Positions 21,601-30,920 of a stretch of 64,000 nt of DNA are shown in pieces (position 1 is the stretch's first letter; every line of letters starts with the position of its first letter). The stretch comes from Streptomyces roseolus (GTDB lineage Bacteria; Actinomycetota; Actinomycetes; Streptomycetales; Streptomycetaceae): contig NZ_BMTV01000022.1 in assembly GCF_014649855.1 (NCBI RefSeq), forward strand, positions 90,982 through 154,981. Direction: 5' to 3'. The notes beneath the pieces are model-generated. The model saw nothing but the letters and a program-made list of their open reading frames with translations, searched no databases and was not told the origin of the DNA. A program made the position numbers and the translations under genes.

Positions 21601-23085
21601 GTGGCTGTCTCCCATGTCAACACGCAGGTCGGGTCGAGCGCGAGCAGCACTTCGGTGGTGGTGACGAAGCCGACGGGTACGGCCTCCGGCGACCTCCTCA
21701 CCGCGTTCGTCACCTCGAACTATCAGGCCGTGACCCCGCCGGCCGGCTGGACCGAGATCGGCGACTACGGCATCGAGACCTTCAGGGTGCACGTCTTCCG
21801 GAAGGTGGCCAGCGGCTCGGAGGGGTCGAGCTACACCTTCACGGTGCCCAGCTCGGCCACGCTGCTGTGCCAGGCGACCGCCTGGCGCGGGGTGGACAAC
21901 ACCACCCCGATCGACATCACGCCTGTGCTGTCCGCCTCCTTCAACAGTTCCGAGCCGATGGATACGGAGGCCGTGTCCGGCGGAACGCAGGGCCGGCTGG
22001 TCTACTTCCGGGCGGCGCGGCGTGCCAGCTCGGGTACGCCGATCACGTACACGGCTTCCGGTGTCACCGAGCTGTCGGATAGCGGGGTGGCGGCCTCCGG
22101 GAACGCCTTCGCCTACTCCGGCGGCCTGTACATGGCCACCAGCGACTACGCGAGCGGGGGCAGCAAGGCTGGCCTCGCGATCACCGCCTCGACGACGGAG
22201 ACCCACAACGTCACCGTCACGATGGCCATCAAGGCCGGCGGCACCTCCGGCACCGTGGACGTCGACCTTCCGGCTATCTCCTCGGTGAGCATGTCGGGCT
22301 CGGTGGCGTACCCGGCGACGCTGGACGCGGATCTGCCGATGCCGACGATGGAGGGCGAGGCTTTCCACGGCTTCTACGAGGGACCGCTGTCGGTCGAGGT
22401 CCCGATCGCGGTCGACATAGCCGGGCGGACTCCCCCTCGCGGCCCGCTGGAGATCTCGCTGCCTCCGATCGTCGAGATCGTCGGCGAGACCCGTCGGTTC
22501 GCCGAGAACGTGGTGAACGTCGACCGTGGCGAGCGCTGGTTCGTCATGACGCAGGACGGCTGGTACCTCGGACGCCGCAACGTCCGGTTCGTGCCCCTGG
22601 TGGTCGAGCTGTCGCTGCCCGTGGTCCTCATCAGCGCCACGACGGCCCCGGAGGCGCCCTCCCCGGACGTCCTGGTGGAGGCCTTCGGTGCGTCGGTCAC
22701 CACGACGTTCTCCGCCGGCGCCGCGAGCGCTTCGGGCGCCGCTAGCGCCATCGCGATGGAGAACGGCGCCCTGGGCGTGTCCGAGTCCATCGACGTCGGT
22801 GGTTCCGCCGAGGACGCGGTGATCGATTCGCTGAGCACGCTCTTCGTCAACGCCGAGCTGGCCGAGGTGCAGGTCGAGGTCCCGGACGTCACGAACGTCG
22901 ACGCCTCTGCCGGCCTGGCGTCCGTCACGGTCGCCACGAACGCGGCCACGGTCACCACCGGTGGCGGCATCCAGCCGAACGCCGGGCATGCGGCGGTTTC
23001 GGTCGCCGCGAACGCCCCGACCGTCACGAAGGTGCCTGGTGTACGGCCGACAGCCGGCCACGCCTCGGTCGCCTGCCACAACTAA
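21601..23085 (+). CDS. Tail fibre protein, second paralog (494 aa)
   Basis: It begins with the same beta domain (V-T-K-P-T-G-T-A-S-G-D, P-P-A-G-W-T-E-I, G-S-E-G-S-S-Y-T-F). An array of Ala/Thr/Val repeats with A-G-H-A-A-V-S-V-A-A-N-A follows. The R-R-F-A-E-N-V-V-N-V segment corresponds to the C-terminus of the previous protein. It is probably an elongated fibre. It is 10 bp from the previous gene. Confidence 0.65.
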   Translation: MAVSHVNTQVGSSASSTSVVVTKPTGTASGDLLTAFVTSNYQAVTPPAGWTEIGDYGIETFRVHVFRKVASGSEGSSYTFTVPSSATLLCQATAWRGVDNTTPIDITPVLSASFNSSEPMDTEAVSGGTQGRLVYFRAARRASSGTPITYTASGVTELSDSGVAASGNAFAYSGGLYMATSDYASGGSKAGLAITASTTETHNVTVTMAIKAGGTSGTVDVDLPAISSVSMSGSVAYPATLDADLPMPTMEGEAFHGFYEGPLSVEVPIAVDIAGRTPPRGPLEISLPPIVEIVGETRRFAENVVNVDRGERWFVMTQDGWYLGRRNVRFVPLVVELSLPVVLISATTAPEAPSPDVLVEAFGASVTTTFSAGAASASGAASAIAMENGALGVSESIDVGGSAEDAVIDSLSTLFVNAELAEVQVEVPDVTNVDASAGLASVTVATNAATVTTGGGIQPNAGHAAVSVAANAPTVTKVPGVRPTAGHASVACHN

Positions 23086-23093
23086 GGACCCGC

Positions 23094-23435
23094 ATGAACT
23101 TCATCAAGAACCTCCTCAACAGGAAGGTTCCGATCCTCACGGCGGAGCAGCGCTGGGAGTGCCCGAACTGCACCCAGACCGACGTGACGTACGAGACCAA
23201 GCCCCACACGCGTTTCCACACGTGCCGGGGGCTGAAGGGGCTGACCGCCCCGTTCGTTCCCGCCGGGACTCGATGCAAGGTCGAGGCCGTCGAGCGCGAG
23301 GACTACGTAGGAAAGGAAGCCGTCACCCTCGACGGCGAACAGCGCCCGATCATGCGAGTCGAGACGACTCGCGACGACGGCAACGACGTGGCGGTGCTCG
23401 CACCGTGCGCGAACTCACGAAGCGGAGTGAACTGA
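23094..23435 (+). CDS. Zinc-ribbon protein within the fibre cluster (113 aa)
   Basis: It contains E-C-P-N-C near residue 22, H-T-C-R-G, and later single Cys residues, consistent with a small zinc ribbon. It lies 8 bp after a fibre gene and just before another structural gene. Proteins of this kind occur among phage structural genes; the role is unknown. Confidence 0.55.
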   Translation: MNFIKNLLNRKVPILTAEQRWECPNCTQTDVTYETKPHTRFHTCRGLKGLTAPFVPAGTRCKVEAVEREDYVGKEAVTLDGEQRPIMRVETTRDDGNDVAVLAPCANSRSGVN

Positions 23436-23436
23436 C

Positions 23437-23925
23437 ATGGCATGGTCTGGAAGCGCCATGTTCGTCGAGTGGGCCAAGATGACCCAGGAGGCGAGCGGCA
23501 CCGGGTACACGGGCCTCGACAGCGACACGGTCAAGGCCGCCCTCTACAACAACTCGATCACCCCGGACAAGGACGCCGCCGTCGGCTCCACCGGCTACAA
23601 CACCGGCACCTGGGCGAACACCAACGCCCTCAACGACACCGATGGTTCGGACGACTGGCCGGTCGCCGGCATCGCGCTCTCCTCGAAGGCGGTCACCGAC
23701 CAGGGATCCGGCGTCGTGATGTTCGACGCGGCCGACACCACGCACGCGAACACCGTGACCATCACGAACGCGTACGGCTGCCTCGTCTACGACGACAGCA
23801 TCACGGCGGGCACGGTCGCCGACCAGGGCATCAGCTACCACTACTTCGGCGGTGCGCAGTCGGTGACCACCGGCACCTTCACCATCGTGTGGCACGCCAA
23901 CGGCCTTTTCAGGATCACGGTCTGA
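23437..23925 (+). CDS. Virion structural protein (162 aa)
   Basis: It contains the start MAWSGSAMFVEWAKMTQEA, V-K-A-A-L-Y-N-N-S-I-T-P and A-Y-G-C-L-V-Y-D-D-S-I. This layout is common in actinophage structural proteins downstream of fibres. The product is beta-rich and has no membrane segment. It is 1 bp after the zinc-ribbon gene. Confidence 0.6.
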   Translation: MAWSGSAMFVEWAKMTQEASGTGYTGLDSDTVKAALYNNSITPDKDAAVGSTGYNTGTWANTNALNDTDGSDDWPVAGIALSSKAVTDQGSGVVMFDAADTTHANTVTITNAYGCLVYDDSITAGTVADQGISYHYFGGAQSVTTGTFTIVWHANGLFRITV

Positions 23926-23941
23926 GGAGTAGGGGGTCGAG

Positions 23942-24706
23942 GTGGCCATCTCGTACATCGCGGGCACCAAAGCCCCCACCTCCTACCCGGCCTCGTCGAA
24001 CAACACGTCCACGTGCAACATCGCGAAGCCCACGGGGACCGCTTCCGGCGACGTGATGATCGCGTTCATCATCACCGCCAACGCGATCATCACCGCGCCT
24101 GCCGGCTGGACCCTGATCCACAACTATGTCCACCCGACGGTGTCGTTCGTGACGAACGCCTACTACCGGGTGGCGGGCGGTTCCGAGGGGACCAACTACA
24201 CCTTCACGGACGACAACAGCAACGCTGCTCCGATGTGCGGCGCAATCGCCACCTTCCGGGGTGTGGACACCGCCAACCCGATCAACGACCAGGAGAATTC
24301 GTCCACCACCGGCACGGACACGGTCAGCACGCCGTCCATCACCACGACGGCGACGTGCCTCCTGCTGCACTTCCGCGCATCGCGCGAGCAGACCGGCGCC
24401 GACGTGTCCACCGAGCCGTCGTTCACGACGAGCCTGACCACGCGCCTCCAGTTCGGCAACCGGGGCGCGAGCACCGCCTACGGCGGGCGCCTGGTGACCG
24501 ACGGCGTCGTCCAGGTGGCGCCGGGCACGTACAGCGGCACCTCCTTCAACGCCAACGACGTCATCACCGCCTCCGTCGAGCGCACGATCGCCCTCCGGGC
24601 CGCCGACGCCGACCTGAGCGCGTCACCGACGGCGGCGATCTCCAATCCGGTGACGGCGAACAAGCCGACCCCGCAGGTGAAGCCCAGGGCGCAGGTGATC
24701 GGGTAA
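23942..24706 (+). CDS. Tail fibre domain protein, third paralog (254 aa)
   Basis: It is made almost wholly of the repeated beta domain: C-N-I-A-K-P-T-G-T-A-S-G-D-V-M-I-A-F, A-P-A-G-W-T-L-I, G-G-S-E-G-T-N-Y-T-F and F-R-G-V-D-T-A-N-P-I. The C-terminal end is short and basic. It is probably a fibre or receptor-binding component. Confidence 0.65.
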   Translation: MAISYIAGTKAPTSYPASSNNTSTCNIAKPTGTASGDVMIAFIITANAIITAPAGWTLIHNYVHPTVSFVTNAYYRVAGGSEGTNYTFTDDNSNAAPMCGAIATFRGVDTANPINDQENSSTTGTDTVSTPSITTTATCLLLHFRASREQTGADVSTEPSFTTSLTTRLQFGNRGASTAYGGRLVTDGVVQVAPGTYSGTSFNANDVITASVERTIALRAADADLSASPTAAISNPVTANKPTPQVKPRAQVIG

Positions 24707-24718
24707 GGGGGTGGGTCG

Positions 24719-27013
24719 GTGCCTACCGACGTCATCACCACCACGGGCGCCGGCACCTGGCAGGCGCCGGCCGGAGTCACCACGATCGCAGTCCGATGCT
24801 GGGGCGGTGGCGGTGCCGGCGGTTCGGCTACCGGCAACGTCAGTGCGGGCGGCGGCGGTGCCGGTGGGTGCTACGCCGAAACCCTCACCTTCTCGGTAAC
24901 TCCGGGCAACACCTACAACCTCTACGTCGCCACCACCCGAGTGCCGACCACCACCAGCTCTGCGACGGCGAACAAGGGCGACACCACCTGGTTCTCCGTA
25001 AACGGCTCTGGCGGAGTTGTCGCGGTCGGCGGTAACGGTGGCGCCCTCGCTTCGGCTGGTACGGCAAACGGCGCAGGTGGCACGGGAAGCAGCACGGGCT
25101 GCTTCGGCACCACGGTGCGCGCCGGTGGATCTGGAACGGCAGGCTCGCACAACAACGGTCTCGCCGGTGGTCGAGGTGGCGCCGGCGGTGGCGGCGCGGG
25201 TACGACGGCGGTCGGTGGCAACGCCTCTGCCGGTACGGGCGGTACGGGCGCTTCCCTCGGTGGCGGTAACGGCGCCAACGGCCCCACCACGAGCGGCGGC
25301 GCCGCAGGTACGGCAGGCTCGAACTACGGCGGTGGCGGCTCCGGCGGCTACGCCCCCAACGCGACCGACCGTCTCGGCGGCACCGGCGCGCAGGGCAAGA
25401 TCGAGATCACCTATACCGCCGCGTCCGGCACCTCGGCCAACGCGGGGACGGTCACCGGCACCGGCACCGGCTACGCCGCGACGGGCGGCGCGGGCCCGAA
25501 GCCCTCTTCTCCGACCGGTACCGCGACCTCGTACCAGTCGGTGGTCGCGATCAGGTCTTCGGCCGGCCCGACCACCGCGGTGGTCACAACCAGTGATGCC
25601 ACGGTCACCGCCGTCCCCAGCGTGCGGCCTTCCGCCGGGCATGCCTCGGCCGCTGTCTCCGCCAGCGCAACGGGTCCTGCGCTGGCGGCCCTACCGGGCA
25701 GCGTGACGGCTTCGACCGTCACCGCTGCTCCCATCCCGGTGATCACCGTCGGCGCCGGCGTGGTGCCGGCGGCGGCAGCAGCGAACGCCGCCGCAGCCGA
25801 CCTCGACGACTCCCTCGGCCTGGCGCAGCAGGCGCCGGTCACCGCGAGCGCCCACGCCGGTTCGGCCACGCTGGGCACCCTCTCCCCTTCCGCGAGCGCC
25901 ACAGCGTCCGCGCACGACGCCACGGTCTCCGTCGCGGGCTCCACGAATGCTCCGGCCGGTCTCGCGACCGCGTCGGCGGCTTCGGGGAACCCGGCAGGGT
26001 CCGTGCAGGCCCTCGCGGGCAACCCGACGGCCGCCGGGTCTGCGTACGCGGCCTCGGTAGCGTCGGTGGGCTCCACCAGCGCTCCGGCAGGGGCCGCAGG
26101 GGCTGCGGCCTCTGCTCTCGCCGCCTCGCCGGCGGTCTCCTCGACCTCCGGCGAGTGCTCGGCGGCGGCGACGGCGTACGGCACCACGACCACCGGCACC
26201 GTCCTGGCGACCGCCGGGCATGCCGCTGCCTCGGTGGCTTCGACCGCTCCCGTGGCTGACCCGGCGAGCTGTCCCTCCTCGACCGCTGCCGCGACCGTAG
26301 CCGAGGCGCCGGCCGTCGGCCTTCAGGTCCTGGCGGGCACCCTTGCGGTCTCTGCCACGGCCGAGAACGCCACGGTCTCCTCGGCCGCCGAGAGGAATGC
26401 CCCAGCCGGCTTGGCCGCCGCTTCGGTGGCGGCCGGCGACGGCCTGGCGGTCGTCACGTCGCCTCGCGATTCGGTCTCCGCTTCGGTGGCCGCCCAGGAT
26501 GCGTCGGTCTCGACAGCGCCGGTCACCGGAGCTCCGGCCGACTCCTCCGGCGCCCTGGTGTCGGCGAACCCTCCGCTGATCGTCATCAGGTCGAGTGCGG
26601 GGACGGTGCTCGCCGAAGCCGCGCCCCAGAACGCCCTCGCGGTGCTCCAGGCCGCCGCCGACGCGGTGGAGGTTTCTGCCCTTGCCTTCGGCGCCATGGT
26701 GCGCGTCGAGGCGGTGGCACGGTCGGCTCTCGCCTCCCTCCAGGGCTTCGGTGCGAGCCCGCAGGGCAACCGGGTGGACCTCGACGCCGGGCCGGTCATC
26801 GTCACGGCGACGGCGTACGGGCCGTCGGTGGCCAACGACTCTCCGACACCGAGACACAGGACGTACTTCGTGAACGAAGAACGCATTCTCCGGGTCTTCG
26901 TCGAACGGCGAACGCTCCGAATGGAAAAGGCCGAAGAACTGCTCATCATGCGCGAGACGCGCGTGCTGGCCGTGCAGGAAGACGAGCGCGTACTGGAGGT
27001 GCGGCTTTCGTGA
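24719..27013 (+). CDS. Glycine-rich/alanine-rich tail fibre (764 aa)
   Basis: Residues 1-235 are a glycine-rich domain (W-G-G-G-G-A-G-G-S, many GGGG/GTGG runs) typical of receptor-binding tips. Residues about 250-700 are low-complexity Ala/Ser/Val repeats with recurring N-A-P-A-G-L-A and A-S-V-A units, probably a long fibrous shaft. The last 55 residues are a charged helical coil (ERILRVFVERRTLRMEKAEE). It overlaps the next adaptor gene by 4 bp. Repeats may allow length variation. Confidence 0.65.
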   Translation: MPTDVITTTGAGTWQAPAGVTTIAVRCWGGGGAGGSATGNVSAGGGGAGGCYAETLTFSVTPGNTYNLYVATTRVPTTTSSATANKGDTTWFSVNGSGGVVAVGGNGGALASAGTANGAGGTGSSTGCFGTTVRAGGSGTAGSHNNGLAGGRGGAGGGGAGTTAVGGNASAGTGGTGASLGGGNGANGPTTSGGAAGTAGSNYGGGGSGGYAPNATDRLGGTGAQGKIEITYTAASGTSANAGTVTGTGTGYAATGGAGPKPSSPTGTATSYQSVVAIRSSAGPTTAVVTTSDATVTAVPSVRPSAGHASAAVSASATGPALAALPGSVTASTVTAAPIPVITVGAGVVPAAAAANAAAADLDDSLGLAQQAPVTASAHAGSATLGTLSPSASATASAHDATVSVAGSTNAPAGLATASAASGNPAGSVQALAGNPTAAGSAYAASVASVGSTSAPAGAAGAAASALAASPAVSSTSGECSAAATAYGTTTTGTVLATAGHAAASVASTAPVADPASCPSSTAAATVAEAPAVGLQVLAGTLAVSATAENATVSSAAERNAPAGLAAASVAAGDGLAVVTSPRDSVSASVAAQDASVSTAPVTGAPADSSGALVSANPPLIVIRSSAGTVLAEAAPQNALAVLQAAADAVEVSALAFGAMVRVEAVARSALASLQGFGASPQGNRVDLDAGPVIVTATAYGPSVANDSPTPRHRTYFVNEERILRVFVERRTLRMEKAEELLIMRETRVLAVQEDERVLEVRLS

Positions 27014-27282
27014 GGACGTGGGAAAAGGACCCCCAGGCTGTACTCGACTGGATGTTCGACTGGTCCAACTGGCTCGCAGCCGGCGAGTCGATATCCGGCA
27101 CCCCTGTGGTCACGGTCGACTCGGGCCTGACGAAGGACAGCCAGTCCAACACCACTACGAAGGTGACGTGTTGGCTCAGTGGCGGCACCCTTGGCGCCAC
27201 CTACAAGGTCGCCTGCCGGATCACGACCAACCAGGGGCGGACCGACGAGCGAACGATCGCGATCCGCGTGACGGACCGGTAG
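27010..27282 (+). CDS. Phage fiber-tail adaptor-like protein (copy 2)
   Basis: This 90-aa homolog of the gene at 19669 has K-D-P-Q-A-V-L-D-W-M-F-D-W, S-N-T-T-T-K-V-T-C-W-L-S-G-G-T and Q-G-R-T-D-E-R-T-I. The GTG overlaps the fibre stop. The two adaptors bracket the fibre cluster, consistent with an older duplication. Confidence 0.7.
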   Translation: MRTWEKDPQAVLDWMFDWSNWLAAGESISGTPVVTVDSGLTKDSQSNTTTKVTCWLSGGTLGATYKVACRITTNQGRTDERTIAIRVTDR

Positions 27283-27288
27283 CAAGTT

Positions 27289-28263
27289 CTAGGCCATGAA
27301 CCTGGCCCATTCGTCACCAGTCTTCCAGCGCCTTTCCTCGGCATCCCAGCCGGGGCGCGTAACTACCTTCCGTACTTTCTCACTATAAATCTCTTCTCCC
27401 CACAACCTCCCTGGGCCGGTACCTCCAAACGGTGCCACCTCGTGGAAATATCCGGCAATGGGCAGTAGCCGAGGTTCCTCCCACGCCAGCCGACGCATGA
27501 GGCTCGTCATGAAACTCAACAAAGGCGCCGTTCTGTCATCCCGGATCATATGCGTCATGGCATAGGAGTCAGGCATCGACATGGCCTTCTTGATAATGCT
27601 CCAGTCACCTGAGCGCACCTGCCGGCTAACCCACGGCATTTTCACAGGATACCAGGTGGCGAGGTCAGCAACGCACACCATGTCCAGCATCTCCCTTGGG
27701 TGACTCAGCTCCTGAATCCCCTTATGCAGGGCATTATCTACGTTGCGAATCGGGTCGGAGTTTTCCCCTTTCCACTCGTGAGAGTGGGCTAGAACACCAT
27801 AGATCGGCGTGCCAAACAGTTCCCTATAAGGAGTCCCCCGCCTCGGTGCCGTGATCTTTCGCACGATGGCGGCAGTGCGTGCAGCTTCAGCCAAATGCTT
27901 GGCCTTCAACGTGTTCTTGCACTCAAAGGCCGCTACCACTCCGTCAGCGAGATAGGTCTTCACCTCGTTGTCCACCAGGAATTTCGGGTAGAACGGCGAG
28001 AGGATCAACACGTCGATCTGGGGACTGATCTCAGGCGCGCCATTCGGATCCACCCCCCGGTGCCTGGCACTGAGAATTCTTCCCTTAGTTACGACGTGGT
28101 AGCCCTCCGGAAGCCATTGTTCCAGCACTATGCGAGCCCAGTTAGCCTCGCCTTCGTCCCCAGACGTGCCGTGGTCGTCATTTCGCTTGCGGATGCGCTG
28201 GTACTCGGAGGCCAAACGAGCTGCGGTCTGCTCGAAGAAGTCTTCTAGGTCGTGAGTGCTCAC
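27289..28263 (-). CDS. DUF6602 protein, PD-(D/E)XK nuclease-like
   Basis: I placed the start at the GTG at 28263 behind GGGGGG. An upstream in-frame ATG would read through a long hairpin and is rejected. The 324-aa protein has D-F-F-E-Q-T-A-A-R-L, G-D-E-G-E-A-N-W, T-K-G-R-I-L, S-P-Q-I-D-V-L-I-L and F-E-C-K-N-T-L-K. The Q-I-D and E-C-K pair fits a PD-(D/E)XK core. DUF6602 proteins occur in mobile elements. It lies against the late operon, so it is probably a lysogenic cargo gene, possibly for defence. Confidence 0.7.
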   Translation of the reverse strand: MSTHDLEDFFEQTAARLASEYQRIRKRNDDHGTSGDEGEANWARIVLEQWLPEGYHVVTKGRILSARHRGVDPNGAPEISPQIDVLILSPFYPKFLVDNEVKTYLADGVVAAFECKNTLKAKHLAEAARTAAIVRKITAPRRGTPYRELFGTPIYGVLAHSHEWKGENSDPIRNVDNALHKGIQELSHPREMLDMVCVADLATWYPVKMPWVSRQVRSGDWSIIKKAMSMPDSYAMTHMIRDDRTAPLLSFMTSLMRRLAWEEPRLLPIAGYFHEVAPFGGTGPGRLWGEEIYSEKVRKVVTRPGWDAEERRWKTGDEWARFMA

Positions 28264-28333
28264 GAGCCCCCCTGGCGTCTGCTGGACTCTTGGGAGCCCC
28301 AGGCATGGCTCCAGCCGCCCCCATGAAAAAGGC

Positions 28334-28378
28334 GGCCCGGCGGTACTGCCCCCGGGGGATACCCACGGGCGCCGGGCC
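28334..28378. terminator. Long GC-rich hairpin upstream of the DUF6602 gene
   Basis: GGCCCGGCG (28334-28342) pairs with CGCCGGGCC (28370-28378), with a nested CCCC/GGGG stem. It lies between the two leftward cargo genes and could end transcription of the membrane-protein gene. No T-run is present. Confidence 0.45.
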
Positions 28379-28429
28379 TCACCCACGCACGCCATATCGG
28401 CGCGGGCTGGGGTTGATCATACTCAGAAC

Positions 28430-29089
28430 CTACTGTGCTGGCCACACGGTGAGCCTGACTCCGAAGTACTCACTTCCCGCCTCCGTGATCTCCATCAGGC
28501 CCACTGTTCCCGTCTCGGAGATCACGCAGATCTTGTCACCCTTGAGAAGCTCGTACTGGTTGAGCTTTGACGTGTATCGGGTCGCATTCTTGCATTCCGC
28601 CAGAGAATCCGACTCGTCCTCGATCAGCCTGGCACCCCTACCTGTCATCACGCTGTTATAGAAGTCGTCCCACCAGACTTCCAGCCCTTGCCCTTTTGGG
28701 TCCAGCTCACGTGGTCGCACAGGGTTGTCGTCCAGGTTGAAGCCGTAGTCCTCTACGAGATCGAACTGCGTCGAGCGGGCCGCCGGCGGCTTGGCGGCTT
28801 TCGAAGGCGTAGCTGGCAAGGACGAAGATTCCGACGCCGGAGCAGCACTCTCCGACGGACTGAGGGTCGTCGCCCCCTCTGGGGTCTGTGTGGGCGATTC
28901 CCCAGCCGGAGGGGCGACCTGGGTGGGCCCTGCTCCTCGCGACGGCGACGAAAGCCCGTACGCAAAGATCGAAACCAGAGCAGCGATCCCTGCCAACAGG
29001 GTTCCCACGGCAGTGGCGATAGCCGCGATCTTGCCCCAGTCTCGCCCGTTCCCTGGCGACTCGCCCGCCCCAGATGTCCCACTGCTCAT
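28430..29089 (-). CDS. Membrane-anchored surface protein with a Pro/Ser linker (219 aa)
   Basis: The ATG at 29089 starts a Gly/Ser-rich cytoplasmic N-terminus. One transmembrane helix (IAAIATAVGTLLAGIAALVS) follows, then a Pro/Ser/Thr/Ala-rich linker of about 75 residues, then a beta-rich domain with two Cys (L-A-E-C-K-N-A and K-I-C-V-I-S). The topology suggests a type II membrane protein with an exported domain. With the DUF6602 gene it forms a leftward cargo pair. A role in surface change or superinfection exclusion is an inference. Confidence 0.6.
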   Translation of the reverse strand: MSSGTSGAGESPGNGRDWGKIAAIATAVGTLLAGIAALVSIFAYGLSSPSRGAGPTQVAPPAGESPTQTPEGATTLSPSESAAPASESSSLPATPSKAAKPPAARSTQFDLVEDYGFNLDDNPVRPRELDPKGQGLEVWWDDFYNSVMTGRGARLIEDESDSLAECKNATRYTSKLNQYELLKGDKICVISETGTVGLMEITEAGSEYFGVRLTVWPAQ

Positions 29090-29260
29090 CTGCCCCCCTG
29101 GACCGGTCACGCAGGCTCGCCTGTTGCTGCCTGAAACGCATCGCCCGCAACTTCGGTTCCCTGCCCGCCGCTTGGCTTCGGCCTGCTTCCCAGCAGCCAC
29201 CGCTTCCACACCCTGGCGTATCAACGCCTTTGGAGGCAAAGCAACTTGAAAGGTTGGACA

Positions 29261-29761
29261 ATGGCCTCTAGCAACGGCCTCGGCCCTGACTACGACATCT
29301 CGTCGGCCCTTACCCCCGTGGACCTCGCGGCCGGCAACAACACGGGCCATCGCCTCAACATGACCAACGTCAAGAGCGTCGACATCGTCCTGCTCAAGGC
29401 AGCGGGCACGGCGGGCCAGAACCCGGTGATCACCCTGAAGTCGCACACCGCGAGCACCGGCGGCACCACCTCGAACCTCGCCGTCATCACCGAGTACCAC
29501 CACAAGAGCGAGGCGACCCTCGACGGCGACGAGACCTGGACGCGGGTGACGCAGGCGGCGGCAGCGACGGTGACCGGCGTGGCCGACAACGAGCAGATCA
29601 TCGTCATCAACGTGCGCGCGGACCAGCTTCCGCAGACGGACAACTACCTGAGCGTCGACATCGCCGACCCGGGCGCCGCAGCGCAGCTCGGCGGCGCGTT
29701 CTACATCATCCACAAGCACGACAAGGGTGAGCCGACGTCCTTCCCGGCCCCGCTGAGGTAA
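29261..29761 (+). CDS. Virion structural protein (166 aa)
   Basis: The ATG at 29261 follows CAACTTGAAAGG, a variant of the late start-associated element. The protein shares its ends with the next gene: D-Y-D-I-S at the start, P-V-I-T-L-K-S-H-T-A-S-T-G-G, D-N-Y-L-S-V-D-I-A-D, and the same S-F-P-A-P-L-R terminus. It is probably a head or neck decoration protein. Confidence 0.6.
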   Translation: MASSNGLGPDYDISSALTPVDLAAGNNTGHRLNMTNVKSVDIVLLKAAGTAGQNPVITLKSHTASTGGTTSNLAVITEYHHKSEATLDGDETWTRVTQAAAATVTGVADNEQIIVINVRADQLPQTDNYLSVDIADPGAAAQLGGAFYIIHKHDKGEPTSFPAPLR

Positions 29762-29768
29762 GGCGATC

Positions 29769-30590
29769 ATGTCCTCCACCAGCAGCCTGGGAGATTACGA
29801 CATCTCCATCGGCCAGGCGCCGGTCAACCTCGCCACGGCCGGTTCGACGGGCAAGCGGATCAGCATGGCGCTCATCAGGAGCGTCGACGTGCTCATCCTC
29901 AAGGGCGCCGGCGCCGCCGACGTCAACGAGCAGCAGACCATCAACCTCGGCAGCGCCACGGCCGGCACCATCACCATCACCTTCGACGGGCAGACCACCG
30001 GCAGCGTCGCGCACAACGCCGCAGCAGCGACGGTGCAGACGGCGCTGGAGGGCCTGTCGAACATCGCCCCCGGCGACGTCACGGTCAGCGGCGGGCCGCT
30101 CCCCGGCACCATCACCCTGACGTTCGGCGGTCAGTACCAGGGCGTGAACGTCCCGCAGGTGACAGTCACACCGACGGGGCTGACGGGCGGCACGGTGACG
30201 GTCAACACCACGGTACAGGGCTCCAAAGAGGACCCGGTGATCACCCTGAAGTCGCACACCGCGAGCACCGGCGGCGTCTCCACGAACCTGCCGGTCATCA
30301 CCGAGTACTACGTGAAGTCGGAAGCGACTCTCGACGGCGACGAGATCTGGACGCGGGTGACGCAGCCTGCTGCGGCGACGATCACGGACCCGGGCGGCGC
30401 CGGCGCCTCGGCCGAGTCCCAGCAGCTCATCGTTTTCACCGTCCGCGCCGACCAGCTCCCGGACGCCGACAACTACCTGAGCGTGGACATCGCCGACGTC
30501 GGCTCGACCGCCCAGCTCTGCTCGGTGGTCTACCTCCTCCACCGCCAGGACAGGGGGGACCCGACGTCCTTCCCTGCCCCGCTGAGGTGA
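29769..30590 (+). CDS. Virion structural protein with an inserted Ig-like domain (273 aa)
   Basis: It is a paralog of the preceding gene. About 90-95 extra residues are inserted near residue 60. The insert carries T-I-T-F-D-G-Q-T-T-G-S-V, A-A-A-T-V-Q-T-A-L-E-G-L and G-P-L-P-G-T-I-T-L-T-F, a small domain found inserted in many phage structural proteins. The flanks match the paralog closely. It may add a surface-exposed domain to the virion. Confidence 0.65.
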   Translation: MSSTSSLGDYDISIGQAPVNLATAGSTGKRISMALIRSVDVLILKGAGAADVNEQQTINLGSATAGTITITFDGQTTGSVAHNAAAATVQTALEGLSNIAPGDVTVSGGPLPGTITLTFGGQYQGVNVPQVTVTPTGLTGGTVTVNTTVQGSKEDPVITLKSHTASTGGVSTNLPVITEYYVKSEATLDGDEIWTRVTQPAAATITDPGGAGASAESQQLIVFTVRADQLPDADNYLSVDIADVGSTAQLCSVVYLLHRQDRGDPTSFPAPLR

Positions 30591-30596
30591 TGAGCG

Positions 30597-30920
30597 ATGT
30601 CCGACGAGATGGAGTTCTTCGCCCCTCGGCCGAACCTCGAAGAGGTCGTCAAGAGGGGTGACTACCGCGAGTCCCTCATTGCGATGAGGGATTTCGTCGC
30701 ACACGAATTGGAAGGCAATCGGTGCAAGACCTGCTACATGACGCAGATGCGCACCGGTGAGCTTTCCGCGCTTGTCCTGAGGCTCCAGAAGCTGATCGAG
30801 GACATTGCCGCTATATCGGATCCGGATGGGGAGGTGGACGAATTTGACCGCCTCATCGCGAGGGAGGCTGATTGGTCATCAGCACCCCCGGATTTCCCAC
30901 CTTCCACCGGCGGCCGTTGA
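30597..30920 (+). CDS. Terminase small subunit-like protein
   Basis: This 107-aa protein has V-V-K-R-G-D-Y-R-E-S-L-I-A-M-R-D-F-V, L-S-A-L-V-L-R-L-Q-K-L-I-E and D-E-F-D-R-L-I-A-R, the order seen in actinophage small terminase subunits. The C-X2-C in N-R-C-K-T-C-Y-M is unusual. It directly precedes the large subunit and overlaps it by 77 bp. It would recognise the packaging site and recruit TerL. Confidence 0.65.
   Translation: MSDEMEFFAPRPNLEEVVKRGDYRESLIAMRDFVAHELEGNRCKTCYMTQMRTGELSALVLRLQKLIEDIAAISDPDGEVDEFDRLIAREADWSSAPPDFPPSTGGR

Noticed and set aside
28264..28395. 44-residue N-terminal extension of the DUF6602 protein
   Set aside because: It runs through a long GC-rich hairpin, while a GTG with GGGGGG lies at 28263.
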